Shown here one piece after another: positions 7,206 to 16,031 of a stretch of 64,000 nucleotides of DNA. Below the pieces are notes generated by a model. That model was not told the DNA's origin, did no database searches, and saw only the letters and a list, made by a program, of their open reading frames with translations. The stretch is from Caulobacter segnis (GTDB taxonomy: Bacteria; Pseudomonadota; Alphaproteobacteria; Caulobacterales; Caulobacteraceae): NCBI RefSeq assembly GCF_019931575.1, contig NZ_CP082923.1, forward strand, positions 558,001 to 622,000, given 5' to 3'. Within the stretch, counting starts at the first letter, position 1. The number at the start of each line of letters is the position of its first letter. A program made the translations under genes and the position numbers.

Positions 7206-9932
7206 ATGTCTCGGACCAAGATCGCGCTCCTCGCGGGCGCGGCGAACCTCGTCATGGCCGTGCTCGCGCCGGCCGCACACGCGCGCGTCGAAGAGCCGAC
7301 CGCGGCGCCCGCCGCCGAGCCGGCGGACGCGGTCGACGCCGTCGTCGTCACCGGTTTCCGCAAGTCGCTGGGCGTGGCCCGCGAGACCAAGAAGAGCAGC
7401 GCCATCGTCTCGGACGTGATCGTCGCCGAGGACATGGCCAAGTTCCCCGACCTCAACCTGGCCGAGTCGCTGCAGCGCCTGCCGGGCGTGGCCATCAACC
7501 GCGAGGGCGGTGAAGGCCGCCGCGTCAGCCTGCGGGGCCTGGGTCCCGACTTCACCCGCGTCCAGCTGAACGGCATGGAAGTGCTGGGCAATGTCGACTC
7601 GCCGATGGACAGCCGCGGCCAGACCTCGCGCGACCGCGCCTTCGACTTCAACATCTTCGCCTCGGAGCTGTTCTCGAAGATCGACGTGCGCAAGTCGTTC
7701 TCGGCCGAGCAGGACGAAGGCGGCATGGCCGGCACCGTCGGCCTCTACACCGCCAAGCCGTTCGACTATTCGGGGACCAAGGCGGCCCTGTCGCTGCAGG
7801 GCGGCACCAACAGCGCCACTAAGGACGCGCAGCCGCGCGGCGCGGCCATGATCAGCAAGAACTGGGACGACAAGTTCGGCGTCCTGGTCTCAGTCGCCTA
7901 TTCCAAGCGCAAGACCCAGGAGCAGGGCTACAACACCTACGCCGCGCCGACGACCAAGGCCCTGGCCGCCAACGTCGTCAATCTGAGCGCCGCTGACCAG
8001 GCCAAGGCGATGAACGGCGAGCTGATCTTCCAGCGCGGCAACCGCCTGACCGTCTGGGAATCGGACCAGGAGCGCCTGGGCGTGACCGGCGCGATCCAGT
8101 GGCGTCCGGTCGAGAACGTGACCCTGACCCTCGACGCCCTGCACGGCAAGTTCACCAACGACCGCAGCGAGAACAGCCTGGCCACCCGCGCCACCCTGAA
8201 CTCGACCATCCTGGGCGCGGCCACCCCGCACTCGGGGACCCTGGTCAGCCCGCCGCCGGTGCTGAACTCCATCCAGTACGACCAGTACAACACGGTCGTG
8301 TACGCCGACGTCGACAACACCGTCTTCGCCACCGAGACCCGCCGCCAGCAGACCAAGAACGCCTTCGATCAGCTGGTGCTGACCGGCGAGTGGCAGGTCA
8401 GCGACAAGCTGACCCTCGACGGCCATATCGGCCGCGAGACCTCGGACTACGACATTCCGATCTCGGACAAGTTCTACACCGAGGCCTTCGGCGGCCTGAT
8501 CACCGACTATCGCGGCGACACGGGTCACAACACCTACAAGTGGAACACCACCGACCCGAACAATTACCGGGCCCACGAGATCGACTTCTCGGCGACCTAC
8601 CAGAGCACCGAACTGAAGAACGGCGAGCTGAACGGGGCCTGGGCGTTCAACGACGACGTCACCCTGAAGGGCGGCGTCTCGTATCGCGGCTTCACCAACT
8701 CGGGCTTCACCCAGACCAACGACGACGTGAACAAGACGGCGTGGGAAAAGGGCACGCTGGATGACAAGGTCACCGGCTACTACACGATCTTCGACAAGCA
8801 CGACGACCAGTCGTGGGTGAACGTCGATTTCGACAAGGCCCTGGCCTATTACGGCGTCACCCGCACGCTAGGCGCGCCCAAGTCGATCTACGAGGTCGAG
8901 GAAGACACCAAGGCCGGCTACCTGCAGCTGGACTGGAAGGGCTCGCTGTTCGGCAAGTCCATCCGCGGCAACACCGGCCTGCGCGCCTATCAGACCGAGC
9001 TGACCTCGTCGGGCGTCATGGCGGTCAAGGGCGTCAACACCCCGACCGAGGCCAAGAAGAAGTATTCGGGCGTCCTGCCGGCCTTCAACGCCGTGCTCGA
9101 GATCTCGGACCAGTTCCAGATCCGCGCCGCCGCCGCCCGCAACATCAACCGCCCGGCCCTGGGCGCCTACGCCATGAACGGCACGATCAGCGTCGACGGC
9201 GCCAACGTGTCGGTCTCGACCGGCAACCCGAACCTCAACCCCTACAAGTCGGACGAGTTCGACCTGGTGGCCGAGTGGTACTTCGGCAGCGTCGGCATGC
9301 TGACCGCCGGCGTGTTCCACAAGAACATCGACGGCCTGGTCGCCAGCCAGACGACGACCAATGTGACCTACGCCAGCACCGGCCTGGCCGAGGGCCTCTA
9401 TCCGGGGATCACCGGCTCGACGATCGTGTCGACCTACACCCGCCAGGTGAACCTCAACACCGCCAAGCTGACCGGCCTGGAGCTGTCGGCCCAGAGCGAC
9501 TTCTTCTTCCTGCCGGGCGCGCTGAAGAACCTGGGCGCGGTCGCCAACCTGACCCTGATCGACAGCGAGACGACCAACCTGATCAACGGCAAGCAGCAGA
9601 AGTCCGACATCTTCGGCCTGTCGGACGTCAACGCCAACGCCACCCTATACTACGAGACCGCCAAGTACGGCGGCCGCGTCTCTGCCAACTACCGTTCGGA
9701 CTACCTGATCGACAGCGGCGGCTTCAACGCCACCACCTATGTCGACGCGGCGGCCTTCTACCAGCTGACCCCACGCATCCGCCTGTCGCTCGACGCCATC
9801 AACCTGACCGACGAGCGCGAGGAGCAGGTCAACAGCTACAACAACGGCTTCGGCCAGACCGGCGCCAAGCGGCTGTGGAACTACACCACCAGCGGCCGCA
9901 CGGTGTTCGTGGGGGCGAATATCCAGTTCTAG
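7206..9932 (+). CDS. TonB-dependent receptor (Xanthomonas/Caulobacter type)
   Basis: Outer-membrane receptor of 908 residues. A signal peptide of about 26 residues (MSRTKIALLAGAANLVMAVLA) ends at AHA; a TonB box-like stretch VDAVVVTGFRKS follows. The plug domain carries ESLQRLPGVAINREGGEGRRVSLRGLGPDFTRVQLNG, and the barrel ends in aromatic-rich strands with GRTVFVGANIQF, the terminal Phe expected for BAM recognition. These features match the large TonB-Xanth-Caul subfamily, whose members often import carbohydrates or other organic nutrients. The substrate is not readable; the divergent lipase-phosphatase suggests phosphorylated inositol or another organophosphate. The ATG has AGGGGGT upstream. 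A strong terminator follows. Confidence 0.95.
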   Translation: MSRTKIALLAGAANLVMAVLAPAAHARVEEPTAAPAAEPADAVDAVVVTGFRKSLGVARETKKSSAIVSDVIVAEDMAKFPDLNLAESLQRLPGVAINREGGEGRRVSLRGLGPDFTRVQLNGMEVLGNVDSPMDSRGQTSRDRAFDFNIFASELFSKIDVRKSFSAEQDEGGMAGTVGLYTAKPFDYSGTKAALSLQGGTNSATKDAQPRGAAMISKNWDDKFGVLVSVAYSKRKTQEQGYNTYAAPTTKALAANVVNLSAADQAKAMNGELIFQRGNRLTVWESDQERLGVTGAIQWRPVENVTLTLDALHGKFTNDRSENSLATRATLNSTILGAATPHSGTLVSPPPVLNSIQYDQYNTVVYADVDNTVFATETRRQQTKNAFDQLVLTGEWQVSDKLTLDGHIGRETSDYDIPISDKFYTEAFGGLITDYRGDTGHNTYKWNTTDPNNYRAHEIDFSATYQSTELKNGELNGAWAFNDDVTLKGGVSYRGFTNSGFTQTNDDVNKTAWEKGTLDDKVTGYYTIFDKHDDQSWVNVDFDKALAYYGVTRTLGAPKSIYEVEEDTKAGYLQLDWKGSLFGKSIRGNTGLRAYQTELTSSGVMAVKGVNTPTEAKKKYSGVLPAFNAVLEISDQFQIRAAAARNINRPALGAYAMNGTISVDGANVSVSTGNPNLNPYKSDEFDLVAEWYFGSVGMLTAGVFHKNIDGLVASQTTTNVTYASTGLAEGLYPGITGSTIVSTYTRQVNLNTAKLTGLELSAQSDFFFLPGALKNLGAVANLTLIDSETTNLINGKQQKSDIFGLSDVNANATLYYETAKYGGRVSANYRSDYLIDSGGFNATTYVDAAAFYQLTPRIRLSLDAINLTDEREEQVNSYNNGFGQTGAKRLWNYTTSGRTVFVGANIQF

Positions 9933-9956
9933 GGACTGGAGCCTGAGAACGACGAA

Positions 9957-9988
9957 GCCGCCCGGGAGCGATCCCGGGCGGCTTTTTT
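9957..9988 (+). terminator. Terminator of the TonB receptor gene
   Basis: An 11-bp perfect stem, GCCGCCCGGGA with TCCCGGGCGGC, loop GCGA, followed by six T. Confidence 0.93.
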
Positions 9989-10059
9989 GTGGGGGGGCGT
10001 CTGGCTGGCGAGGGGACGCGCTGAGCGTCGGCTATGGGCGGGGAGCGGACCTTTAGTTT

Positions 10060-10188
10060 CCTTCTCCCCTTGCGGGAGAAGGTGGCCCGAAGGGCCGGAT
10101 GAGGGGTCGAAAGGCTTGTCCGGATAGCGGAGCGCAACCCCTCACCCGACCCGCTTCGCGGGCCACCCTCTCCCTCAAGGGGAGAGGG
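10060..10188. repeat. Facing pair of REP-like palindromic elements
   Basis: Two inverted copies of the same unit face each other. Each has a small hairpin made of a C/T-rich and a G/A-rich run (CCTTCTCCCC...GGGAGAAGG and CCTCTCCC...GGGGAGAGG), a second hairpin (TGGCCCGAAGGGCC or GCCCGCGAAGCGGG-like) and a GAGGGGT end. The 388-bp interval between the receptor and ahpF holds this pair, the two terminators and no convincing gene. The form is that of proteobacterial REP/BIME elements. Confidence 0.75.
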
Positions 10189-10262
10189 ATGAACGTCCGC
10201 AATGGGTCGAAGGTGGACATCAGGAACCCTCTAGAGGGATTTCCAAGTGCGTTCGCACAAGC

Positions 10263-10294
10263 AAAAAGCCGCCCTGGAAGGATCCCGGGCGGCT
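10263..10294 (-). terminator. Terminator of ahpF
   Basis: Read on the minus strand, AGCCGCCCGGG pairs with CCAGGGCGGCT with one mismatch and is followed by five T. It lies 27 bases past the ahpF stop. Confidence 0.85.
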
Positions 10295-10320
10295 TATCTG
10301 TCTCGAAGTGGAAGGCCGCC

Positions 10321-11907
10321 TTACGCCGCCTCTTGCTCCTCGTTCGCGGGCACCTGCCGGATCAGGTAGTCGAAGGCCGACAGCGAGGCTTTCGCGCCTT
10401 CGCCCATGGCGATGATGATCTGCTTGTAGGGCGTCACCGTCGCGTCGCCGGCGGCGAAGACGCCGGGCAGCGAGGTCTCGCCGCGATAGTCGACCTCGAT
10501 CTCGCCGCGCGGGGTCAGGGCCACGCCGCTATCCTTCAGCCACTCGGTGTTGGGCACCAGGCCGATCTGGACGAAGACGCCTTCCAGGTCCACGCGGTGA
10601 ACACTGTCGTGGTTGCGGTCCTTGTAGCTCAGGCCCGAGACCTTGCCGTTCTCGCCGTGGATCTCGGTGGTCATGGCCGAGGTGACGATCTTGACGTTCG
10701 GCAGGCTGGCCAGCTTGCGTTGCAGGACAGCGTCGGCGCGCAGTTGGCTGTCGAACTCGATCAGCGTCACGTGGGCGACGATGCCGGCCAGGTCGATGGC
10801 CGCTTCGACGCCGCTGTTGCCGCCGCCGATCACCGCCACGCGCTTGCCCTTGAACAGCGGGCCGTCGCAGTGCGGGCAGTAGGCCACGCCCTTGTTGCGG
10901 TACTCGGCCTCACCGGGGACGTTGACGTTCCGCCAGCGGGCGCCGGTCGACAGGATGACGGTGCGGGCCTTCAGGGACGCGCCGTTCTCCAGCTTGACCT
11001 CGTGCAGGCCGCCCGGCGTCTTGGCCGCGACCAGGCCGACGGCCTTCTGCAGGTTCATCACGTCGACCTCGTAGTCCTTGACGTGCTGTTCCAGGGCCGA
11101 GGCCAGCTTGGGGCCTTCGGTGTGCGGGACCGAGATGAAGTTCTCGATGGCCATGGTGTCCAGCACCTGGCCGCCGAAGCGTTCGGCCGCCACGCCGGTG
11201 CGGATGCCCTTGCGGGCGGCGTAGATCGCCGCGGCCGCGCCGGCCGGACCGCCGCCGATGACCAGCACCTCGAAGGCGTCCTTGGTCTTGATCTTCTCGG
11301 CGGCGCGATCGGCCGCGCCGGTGTCCAGCTTGGCCAGGATCTGTTCGACGTCCATGCGGCCCTGGCCGAAGGGCTGGCCGTTCAGCAGGATGGTCGGCAC
11401 GGCCATCACCTCGCGCGCCTCGACCTCGGCCTTGAACAGGGCGCCGTCGATGGCGACGTGGCTGATGCGCGGGTTCAGGGCGCTCATGGTGTTCAGCGCC
11501 TGCACCACGTCGGGGCAGTTCTGGCAGGACTGCGAGAAATAGGTCTCGAAGCGGTAGTCGCCGTCCAGGCCCTTGATGCGCTCGATCACCTCGGCGTCGA
11601 GGCGCGGCGGGTGGCCGCCGACGTGCAGCAGAGCCAGCACCAGCGAGGTGAATTCGTGGCCCAGCGGCAGGCCGGCGAAGCGGACGTCCGCATCCCCGGC
11701 GGCGCGGGTAATGGCGAACGAGGGCTTGCGGGCGTCGTCGCCCGACAGGTTCAGGCTGACCTTGTCCGACGTCGCGGCGACGTCTTCCAGCAGGGCCAGC
11801 ATCTCCTTCGACCCCGCGTCATCGGCGAGGGAGGCGACCAGTTCGATCGGCTGGCGCAGGTTCTGCAGGTAGGTGGTCAACTGGGTCTTCAGACCGGCGT
11901 CCAGCAT
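10321..11907 (-). CDS. ahpF: Alkyl hydroperoxide reductase subunit F
   Basis: Flavoprotein of 528 residues that passes electrons from NADH to AhpC. The N-terminal tandem thioredoxin-fold domain begins [17 protein letters not shown] and holds the Cxx[11 protein letters not shown] near residue 130; the C-terminal part is thioredoxin-reductase-like, with an FAD-binding [19 protein letters not shown], the redox pair in [11 protein letters not shown], an NADH-site [16 protein letters not shown] and the closing [24 protein letters not shown]. The start matches the family's N-terminus exactly; an earlier start five residues upstream is less likely. It follows ahpC on the same strand with about 134 bases between, and a terminator closes it. 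Confidence 0.97.
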   Translation of the reverse strand: MLDAGLKTQLTTYLQNLRQPIELVASLADDAGSKEMLALLEDVAATSDKVSLNLSGDDARKPSFAITRAAGDADVRFAGLPLGHEFTSLVLALLHVGGHPPRLDAEVIERIKGLDGDYRFETYFSQSCQNCPDVVQALNTMSALNPRISHVAIDGALFKAEVEAREVMAVPTILLNGQPFGQGRMDVEQILAKLDTGAADRAAEKIKTKDAFEVLVIGGGPAGAAAAIYAARKGIRTGVAAERFGGQVLDTMAIENFISVPHTEGPKLASALEQHVKDYEVDVMNLQKAVGLVAAKTPGGLHEVKLENGASLKARTVILSTGARWRNVNVPGEAEYRNKGVAYCPHCDGPLFKGKRVAVIGGGNSGVEAAIDLAGIVAHVTLIEFDSQLRADAVLQRKLASLPNVKIVTSAMTTEIHGENGKVSGLSYKDRNHDSVHRVDLEGVFVQIGLVPNTEWLKDSGVALTPRGEIEVDYRGETSLPGVFAAGDATVTPYKQIIIAMGEGAKASLSAFDYLIRQVPANEEQEAA

Positions 11908-12041
11908 GAGGCGCGCTCCCAAAAGGCTAGGGGGAGAGGAGGAAAGGCGTTCGATTTTCGGGGGAGGAGATCGAACGCGGCGAACGATCAGAGAAGTCGC
12001 GCCGCCGCCCGCTGTGAGCGGCGGCGCGGGTAGTTCAAGTC

Positions 12042-12605
12042 TTAGATCTTGCCGACCAGGTCGAGCGACGGGGCCAGGGTCTTCTCACCCTCTTCCCACT
12101 TCGCCGGGCAGACTTCGCCCGGGTGCGACGCCACGTACTGGGCGGCCTTGATCTTGCGGAGCAGTTCGATGGCGTTGCGGCCGATGCCTTCGGCGGTGAC
12201 TTCCATGAACTGGATCACGCCTTGCGGGTCGACCAGGAAGGTGCCGCGGTCGGCCAGGCCGACGCCCGGACGCATGATCTCGAAGTTGTTGGTCACCTGA
12301 CCCGACGGGTCGCCGAGCATCGTGTACTTGATCTTGCCGATGGCCGGCGACGAGTCATGCCAGGCCTTGTGCGAGAAGTGCGTGTCGGTCGACACCGAGT
12401 AGATCTCGACGCCCAGGCGGGTGAAGACGTCGTAGTTGTCGGCCAGGTCTTCCAGCTCCGTCGGGCAGACGAAGGTGAAGTCGGCGGGGTAGAAGAAGAA
12501 GACCGACCACTTGCCCTTCACGTCGGCTTCCGTGACCGTGATGAACTTGCCGTCCTTGAAGGCCTGGGCGGTGAAGGGTTTGATCTCGGTGTTGACCAGC
12601 GACAT
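12042..12605 (-). CDS. ahpC: Alkyl hydroperoxide reductase subunit C (peroxiredoxin)
   Basis: Typical 2-Cys peroxiredoxin of 187 residues, the same length as E. coli AhpC. The peroxidatic Cys lies in [17 protein letters not shown] near residue 47 and the resolving Cys in [13 protein letters not shown] near 166. It reduces hydrogen and organic peroxides in the cytoplasm and is regenerated by AhpF. The start [11 protein letters not shown] has GGAGCG in front of it. It lies upstream of ahpF and is separated by a gap large enough for a second promoter. No oxyR gene is in the window; palindromes in its promoter region may bind a regulator. Confidence 0.97.
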   Translation of the reverse strand: MSLVNTEIKPFTAQAFKDGKFITVTEADVKGKWSVFFFYPADFTFVCPTELEDLADNYDVFTRLGVEIYSVSTDTHFSHKAWHDSSPAIGKIKYTMLGDPSGQVTNNFEIMRPGVGLADRGTFLVDPQGVIQFMEVTAEGIGRNAIELLRKIKAAQYVASHPGEVCPAKWEEGEKTLAPSLDLVGKI

Positions 12606-12649
12606 GAAGCGCTCCGTTTGAAAAGGATGAGCCCTTCTACGGGTCTGCT

Positions 12650-12682
12650 GACAATCGATCAAATTGATAAATCTTGTTATCG
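12650..12682 (-). promoter_or_regulatory. Overlapping palindromes upstream of ahpC
   Basis: Two perfect dyads overlap: GATAA-N6-TTATC and ATCAA-A-TTGAT. They lie about 45-75 bases before the ahpC ATG, in a stretch clearly richer in A+T than its surroundings. A GATAA-N6-TTATC dyad has the form of a LysR-type site, so OxyR is a candidate; the match to the E. coli OxyR consensus is poor. Confidence 0.35.
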
Positions 12683-12689
12683 GGATAGA

Positions 12690-13095
12690 GGGGGTCTATT
12701 CCTGTGGGCGGACGCACGGAGTCGCGCGAGGCCTTGTTGGATAAGGGATGGCGCGGGATGGCAGGGCGGCGATGATGGACGCCTCCGCCCACGATCGCCG
12801 CCGCACTGGTTGCAGGGCGACACTGTCCAACGGTGGAGCCGAGCGACGTGGTCCAATTCCCCGGCGGGCCCCAACCCGCCACCACGGTCTCGACGTCCTT
12901 TGGACCACCCCCAAGATGATCCGACCCGTCGCGTCAGCGTCACGTCCCCCCAGACGTCACCCCGAAAAAGGGGCGTCCCTGCGCCAGGTCGCGCAGGTCA
13001 GCGCACGGCCGCTATCGCGTCGAGCGGTCTCAACCGGCGGGGGAAGCGCACGGCGCGGCTGACGCCTGCGTGGGCGCCTGAGGTGGGCGGCGCCT
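12690..13095. other. 406-bp interval with no recognisable gene
   Basis: Between the ahpC promoter region and the DUF4870-like gene. Open frames exist on both strands but have low-complexity Pro/Arg/Ala-rich products, overlap one another and lack ribosome-binding sites. A small hairpin (CGTCACCCCGAAAAAGGGGCG-like) is the only structure seen near its middle. It may be decayed coding sequence. Confidence 0.5.
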
Positions 13096-13497
13096 CTAAA
13101 TCAACCACGCGAGCGGGCGCGGATAGGCCTCGCCGCGGACCAGGTAGTAGATGCCCATCACGCAGCGGACGACGAACCACAGGCTGACGGCGCCGATGAT
13201 CGCGCCGCCGGCGATCATCATCGGGATGCCGATCAGCAGCAGGCTCAGCGGAATGCCGAACGCCAGCAGCAGGGCGCCGATCAGGAACCAGGCGATCGAC
13301 AGCCAGAAGGTGCGGATGGCGAAGGTGTAGTGGCTCTCGTTGATCGGCCCGGCCGCGTCGCGGTTCACATAGGCCACGATCAGGCCGACGACGAAGGTCA
13401 GGCCGTTGGTGAAGCCCAGCAGATACAGGCCATAGACGACGGCCGGCAGGACCTTGTCCTCTTCGGCGTGGGTCTCGATGACGGGGGCGTCGGTCAT
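13096..13497 (-). CDS. DUF4870-like small membrane protein, paralogue 1
   Basis: Inner-membrane protein of 133 residues with three or four hydrophobic segments: LPAVVYGLYLLGFTNGLTFVVGLIVAYV, a central FAIRTFWLSIAWFLIGALLLAFGIPLSLLLIG, and GAIIGAVSLWFVVRCVMGIYYLVRG. The layout, with an RT-x-W in the middle and the ending RGEAYPRPLAWLI, matches the neighbouring upstream gene, so the two arose by duplication. It starts one base after the stop of that gene. DUF4870/Tic20-like proteins have no settled function. The ATG is clear. No enzymatic motif is visible. Confidence 0.8.
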   Translation of the reverse strand: MTDAPVIETHAEEDKVLPAVVYGLYLLGFTNGLTFVVGLIVAYVNRDAAGPINESHYTFAIRTFWLSIAWFLIGALLLAFGIPLSLLLIGIPMMIAGGAIIGAVSLWFVVRCVMGIYYLVRGEAYPRPLAWLI

Positions 13498-13498
13498 G

Positions 13499-13867
13499 TC
13501 ACAGCATCCAGGCTTTGGGAGTGGGATAGGGCTGGCCCTTGAGCAGGGTCGACAGGCCCACGACGCCCCGCACCACCAGCCACAGGCCCAGGGCGACGAA
13601 CAGCAGCAGGCCGACGGCCAGCATCGACAGCAGGCCCGCGACGATCGAGAAGCCCAGGGCCAGCCAGACGGTGCGGATCTGGAACTCGTAATGGCCGGCC
13701 AGCCACGCGGGCGCGTCCTTGCGGCTGACATAGGCCAGGATCACCGCGATCAGGCAGGTGACCCCGCCCGTCGCCACGCCGGCGATCAGCAGGGCGTAGA
13801 TGGCGATCGGCAGGGTCTTGTCGTCCTGCAGCCGAGGCGGGACGGCGGGATCGATGGGGTCGGACAA
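13499..13867 (-). CDS. DUF4870-like small membrane protein, paralogue 2
   Basis: Protein of 122 residues if started at TTG (Met-Ser-Asp-Pro-Ile-Asp). Hydrophobic segments are near residues 20-45, 64-90 and 92-108, with FQIRTVWLALGFSIVAGLL in the middle and LLKGQPYPTPKAWML at the end, mirroring the downstream paralogue. No ATG lies at a sensible place: the frame continues upstream into repeat DNA, so the true start must be an alternative codon near here. It is followed after one base by the paralogue, so the two are co-translated. Confidence 0.72.
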   Translation of the reverse strand: MSDPIDPAVPPRLQDDKTLPIAIYALLIAGVATGGVTCLIAVILAYVSRKDAPAWLAGHYEFQIRTVWLALGFSIVAGLLSMLAVGLLLFVALGLWLVVRGVVGLSTLLKGQPYPTPKAWML

Positions 13868-13957
13868 GGTCGGTTGAGCCTGTGGATAACGTCGTTGGCT
13901 CGATCGTCGCGCGGTTGGGCGTGGGATGCAAATGAAGGTGCGGTAACCCGGTGTACT

Positions 13958-14098
13958 CTCCTCCCCCTCTGGGGGAGGGGGACCGGCGAACGCCGGTGGA
14001 GGGGGCTTTGGGGCGCTGAACGTCAGCACCGCTTGCGCGGACCCCCTCCGTCTCGATGCGTATTCGCATCGATCCACCTCCCCCTAATGGGGAGGAGA
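13958..14098. repeat. Facing pair of G/C-rich palindromic repeats
   Basis: Left unit CTCCTCCCCCTCTGGGGGAGGGG plus ACCGGCGAACGCCGGTGGAGGGGG; the right unit carries the same elements inverted (GGACCCCCTCCGTC...TCCACCTCCCCCTAATGGGGAGGAG), with a central hairpin CGATGCGTATTCGCATCG. Arrangement and position between two genes of the same direction are typical of BIME-like elements. The sequence family differs from the pair near 10.1 kb. Confidence 0.75.
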
Positions 14099-14101
14099 AC
14101 G

Positions 14102-14650
14102 CTAAGGCAGCAGGTCCTTCGGCGGGGCGTGCGGGTCGAAGGCGCCGCCGCGGTTCAGCCAGGGCAGGACGGCGGCCAGCAGGATCAGCGCGAAGACCAT
14201 CCGCGCGGCCATCTCGACGCCGACGGCGGCCATGCCGGCGGTCAGGGAGAAGACCAGCATCGCCGCCGCGCCCAGCGCCAGCAGACCCATGATCCAGGTC
14301 AGGGCCTGGCGGGCCTGCAGTCGGGCGACGCCGAAGCGGGCGCGGGGGGCGAGGTCGGCGCCGACGGCGGCGAGGGCGCGGGCCAGGGTCGAGAAACTGG
14401 CCAGCCGGTCCTCGAACCGGCCGGGCGCCACATAGCTCTGCGAGACGATGACCAGGCGACGCTTGCCGAAGGTGACCAGCAGGCTGCGGCGGCCGCTCCT
14501 CTGGTCAGCCGCCAGGCGATAGCGGGTCAGGCTGGATAGCGGAAAGCGGCGAACGACCTTGCCGCGCGTCTCCACCAGCGTCCCGGCCTCCAGGGTCCAG
14601 ACCGTCTCGGGCTGGAAGGGGGCGAGCCGGGCGCTGTGTCGGACGTCCAT
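14102..14650 (-). CDS. Membrane protein of unknown function
   Basis: Protein of 182 residues. The first 110 are soluble and rich in Arg, with a region (WTLEAGTLVETRGKVVRRFPLSSLTRYRL, given here only in part as TLVETRGKVVRRFP) that resembles a small PH-like beta domain; two hydrophobic helices follow, LTWIMGLLALGAAAMLVFSLTAG-type near 117-140 and MVFALILLAAVLPWL near 150-165. It begins one base past the stop of folB and is the last gene of that operon, ending at a repeat pair. Its role is not known; co-transcription with folate genes may be incidental. Confidence 0.75.
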   Translation of the reverse strand: MDVRHSARLAPFQPETVWTLEAGTLVETRGKVVRRFPLSSLTRYRLAADQRSGRRSLLVTFGKRRLVIVSQSYVAPGRFEDRLASFSTLARALAAVGADLAPRARFGVARLQARQALTWIMGLLALGAAAMLVFSLTAGMAAVGVEMAARMVFALILLAAVLPWLNRGGAFDPHAPPKDLLP

Positions 14651-14651
14651 G

Positions 14652-15068
14652 TCAGCCGCGGACGGCGGTGATCTCGACGCCGGCGGCGGCCGCGTGCGGG
14701 GCCAAGGCCAGGGGCTTTTCCACCCGCACCCGGGCGCGGGTCACGCGCGGGTCGAAGAAGCAGGCCTGGGCCAGGCGCTCGGCGAAGGTCTCGACCAGGT
14801 CGATATGGCCCTCGGCGGCGATGGCGCGGGCGGCCTCGCCGACCATCTCGTAGTTCACGGTGTCGCCCAGGCGCTCGCAGTGGCTGGCGGCCACGTCCAG
14901 CTCGACATCGACGACCAGCGGCTGGACCCGGCCGTGCTCGTGGTCGTAGACGCCGATCTGGGCGTCGACCTTCAGGCCGCGGACGAAGACCTTGGTCACG
15001 ATGATCCGGGCCAGGTCCGGCGCGCCGACGGGGCTGGCGGCGGTGTCGTGAAGCGGAGCTGCGGCCAA
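14652..15068 (-). CDS. folB: Dihydroneopterin aldolase
   Basis: Protein of 138 residues in the FolB family, converting 7,8-dihydroneopterin to 6-hydroxymethyl-dihydropterin and glycolaldehyde in folate synthesis. Seen: IIVTKVFVRGLKVDAQIGVYDHEHG, the first-strand signature near residue 22-46; VVDVELDV; DTVNYEMVGEAA; and LVETFAERLAQACF with the catalytic Glu region. The TTG start has GAGAGG seven bases before it; an internal GTG at residue 24 would give a protein closer to typical length (about 120) and is possible. It lies between an SDR gene resembling pteridine reductase and a membrane protein gene. Confidence 0.9.
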   Translation of the reverse strand: MAAAPLHDTAASPVGAPDLARIIVTKVFVRGLKVDAQIGVYDHEHGRVQPLVVDVELDVAASHCERLGDTVNYEMVGEAARAIAAEGHIDLVETFAERLAQACFFDPRVTRARVRVEKPLALAPHAAAAGVEITAVRG

Positions 15069-15085
15069 GGGGCGGCCTCTCTTAG

Positions 15086-15859
15086 TTACGGAGCGACGAT
15101 GTCCGGCGTCTTCCAGCCCAGGTGCTGGCCGCCGTCCACGGCGATCATCTGGCCCGTGACCGACGGCGCGTCAATCAGATAGCGCAGGGCGGCGGCGACC
15201 TCGTCCGGCGTGGCCGCGCGTTGCAGCAGCGTCCCGGCCGCCTCGGCCTCGAACTCGCCAGGCGCCTGATGCGTCGAGGGCAGGGTCGGGCCGGGGGCGA
15301 TGGCGTTGACCCGCACGCGCGGCGCCAGGGCCTGGGCCAGGGTCTGGGTGGCCCACCACAGGCCCGCCTTGGCCAGGGAGTAGCTGAAGAACTGCGGGTT
15401 CGGGCGCAGCACCCGCTGGTCGACGATATTGACCACCAGGCCCGGAACGCCGTCGGGCAGCGCGGCCGCGAAGGTCTCGGCCAGCACGATCGGGGCGCGC
15501 AGGTTGGTCTCGAGATGCAGGTCCCAGGTCGCGCGGGCCAAGCCGCCGACGCGGTCGTCCTCGAAGGCCGAGGCGCTGTTGACCAGCAGGGTGACAGGAC
15601 CGATCTCGCCAGCCCCGTCTCGAGAGACCTGCTCGATCAGACCGCGCGTCTGCGCCTCGTCCGAAAGATCGGCGCGAACCAGGACCGCGCGGCGACCCAG
15701 GGCCCGCACGGCCGACGCCGTTTCCTCCGCCTCGTCGGCCGAGGCGCGGTGATGGACGGCGACGTCGTAGCCGGCGCGGGCGGCTTCCAGAGCCAGGGCC
15801 TGGCCGATCCGGCGCCCCGCGCCGGTGACCAGGGCCGCGCCGCGCGCCGTCCGGGTCAT
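15086..15859 (-). CDS. Short-chain dehydrogenase, pteridine reductase (FolM) like
   Basis: NAD(P)-dependent reductase of 257 residues. TGAGRRIGQALA at the N-terminus has the Arg that replaces a small residue of the usual TGxxxGIG, as in PTR1/FolM pteridine reductases. Other landmarks are NSASAFEDD, the YSLAKAG catalytic Tyr-x3-Lys near residue 170, and NAIAPGPTL. A role in reducing dihydropteridines is supported by folB 17 bases downstream, but a general SDR cannot be excluded. The ATG overlaps the stop of a 26-codon gene upstream (TGATG), suggesting coupled translation. Confidence 0.85.
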   Translation of the reverse strand: MTRTARGAALVTGAGRRIGQALALEAARAGYDVAVHHRASADEAEETASAVRALGRRAVLVRADLSDEAQTRGLIEQVSRDGAGEIGPVTLLVNSASAFEDDRVGGLARATWDLHLETNLRAPIVLAETFAAALPDGVPGLVVNIVDQRVLRPNPQFFSYSLAKAGLWWATQTLAQALAPRVRVNAIAPGPTLPSTHQAPGEFEAEAAGTLLQRAATPDEVAAALRYLIDAPSVTGQMIAVDGGQHLGWKTPDIVAP

Positions 15860-15939
15860 CAGTCGATGCGGCCGAACTCGACGGCGTTCAGGACCAGGAT
15901 GACGCCCAGGAAGACGGCGATGACGAGGATCGCGAGCAT
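15859..15939 (-). CDS. 26-residue membrane peptide coupled to the SDR gene
   Basis: A short frame encoding MLAILVIAVFLGVILVLN followed by AVEFGRID: one transmembrane helix and a short polar tail. GGAG lies 6-9 bases before the ATG, and its TGA overlaps the ATG of the pteridine-reductase-like gene by one base (TGATG). Hydrophobicity, ribosome-binding site and overlap together make it a likely real gene. Its function is unknown; it may be a small membrane protein or mainly a translational relay for the next gene. Confidence 0.65.
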   Translation of the reverse strand: MLAILVIAVFLGVILVLNAVEFGRID

Positions 15940-16031
15940 TGGCGCGGCTCCGAAAAGGAAGACAGTGTTCGGCTCGGCTTTAGCCGTCGCGGGGACTGAC
16001 CGCAAGGCCGGCGCGCGCTACACCAGCGGCC

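Noticed and set aside
12637..12943. Open frames of 60-90 codons in the ahpC upstream region
   Set aside because: They overlap one another in different frames, have no start signals and give low-complexity products.
13958..14098. The G/C-rich inverted repeat as a gene terminator only
   Set aside because: It has two complete inverted units and lies between two genes of the same direction, more like a BIME than an intrinsic terminator, and no T-run follows.
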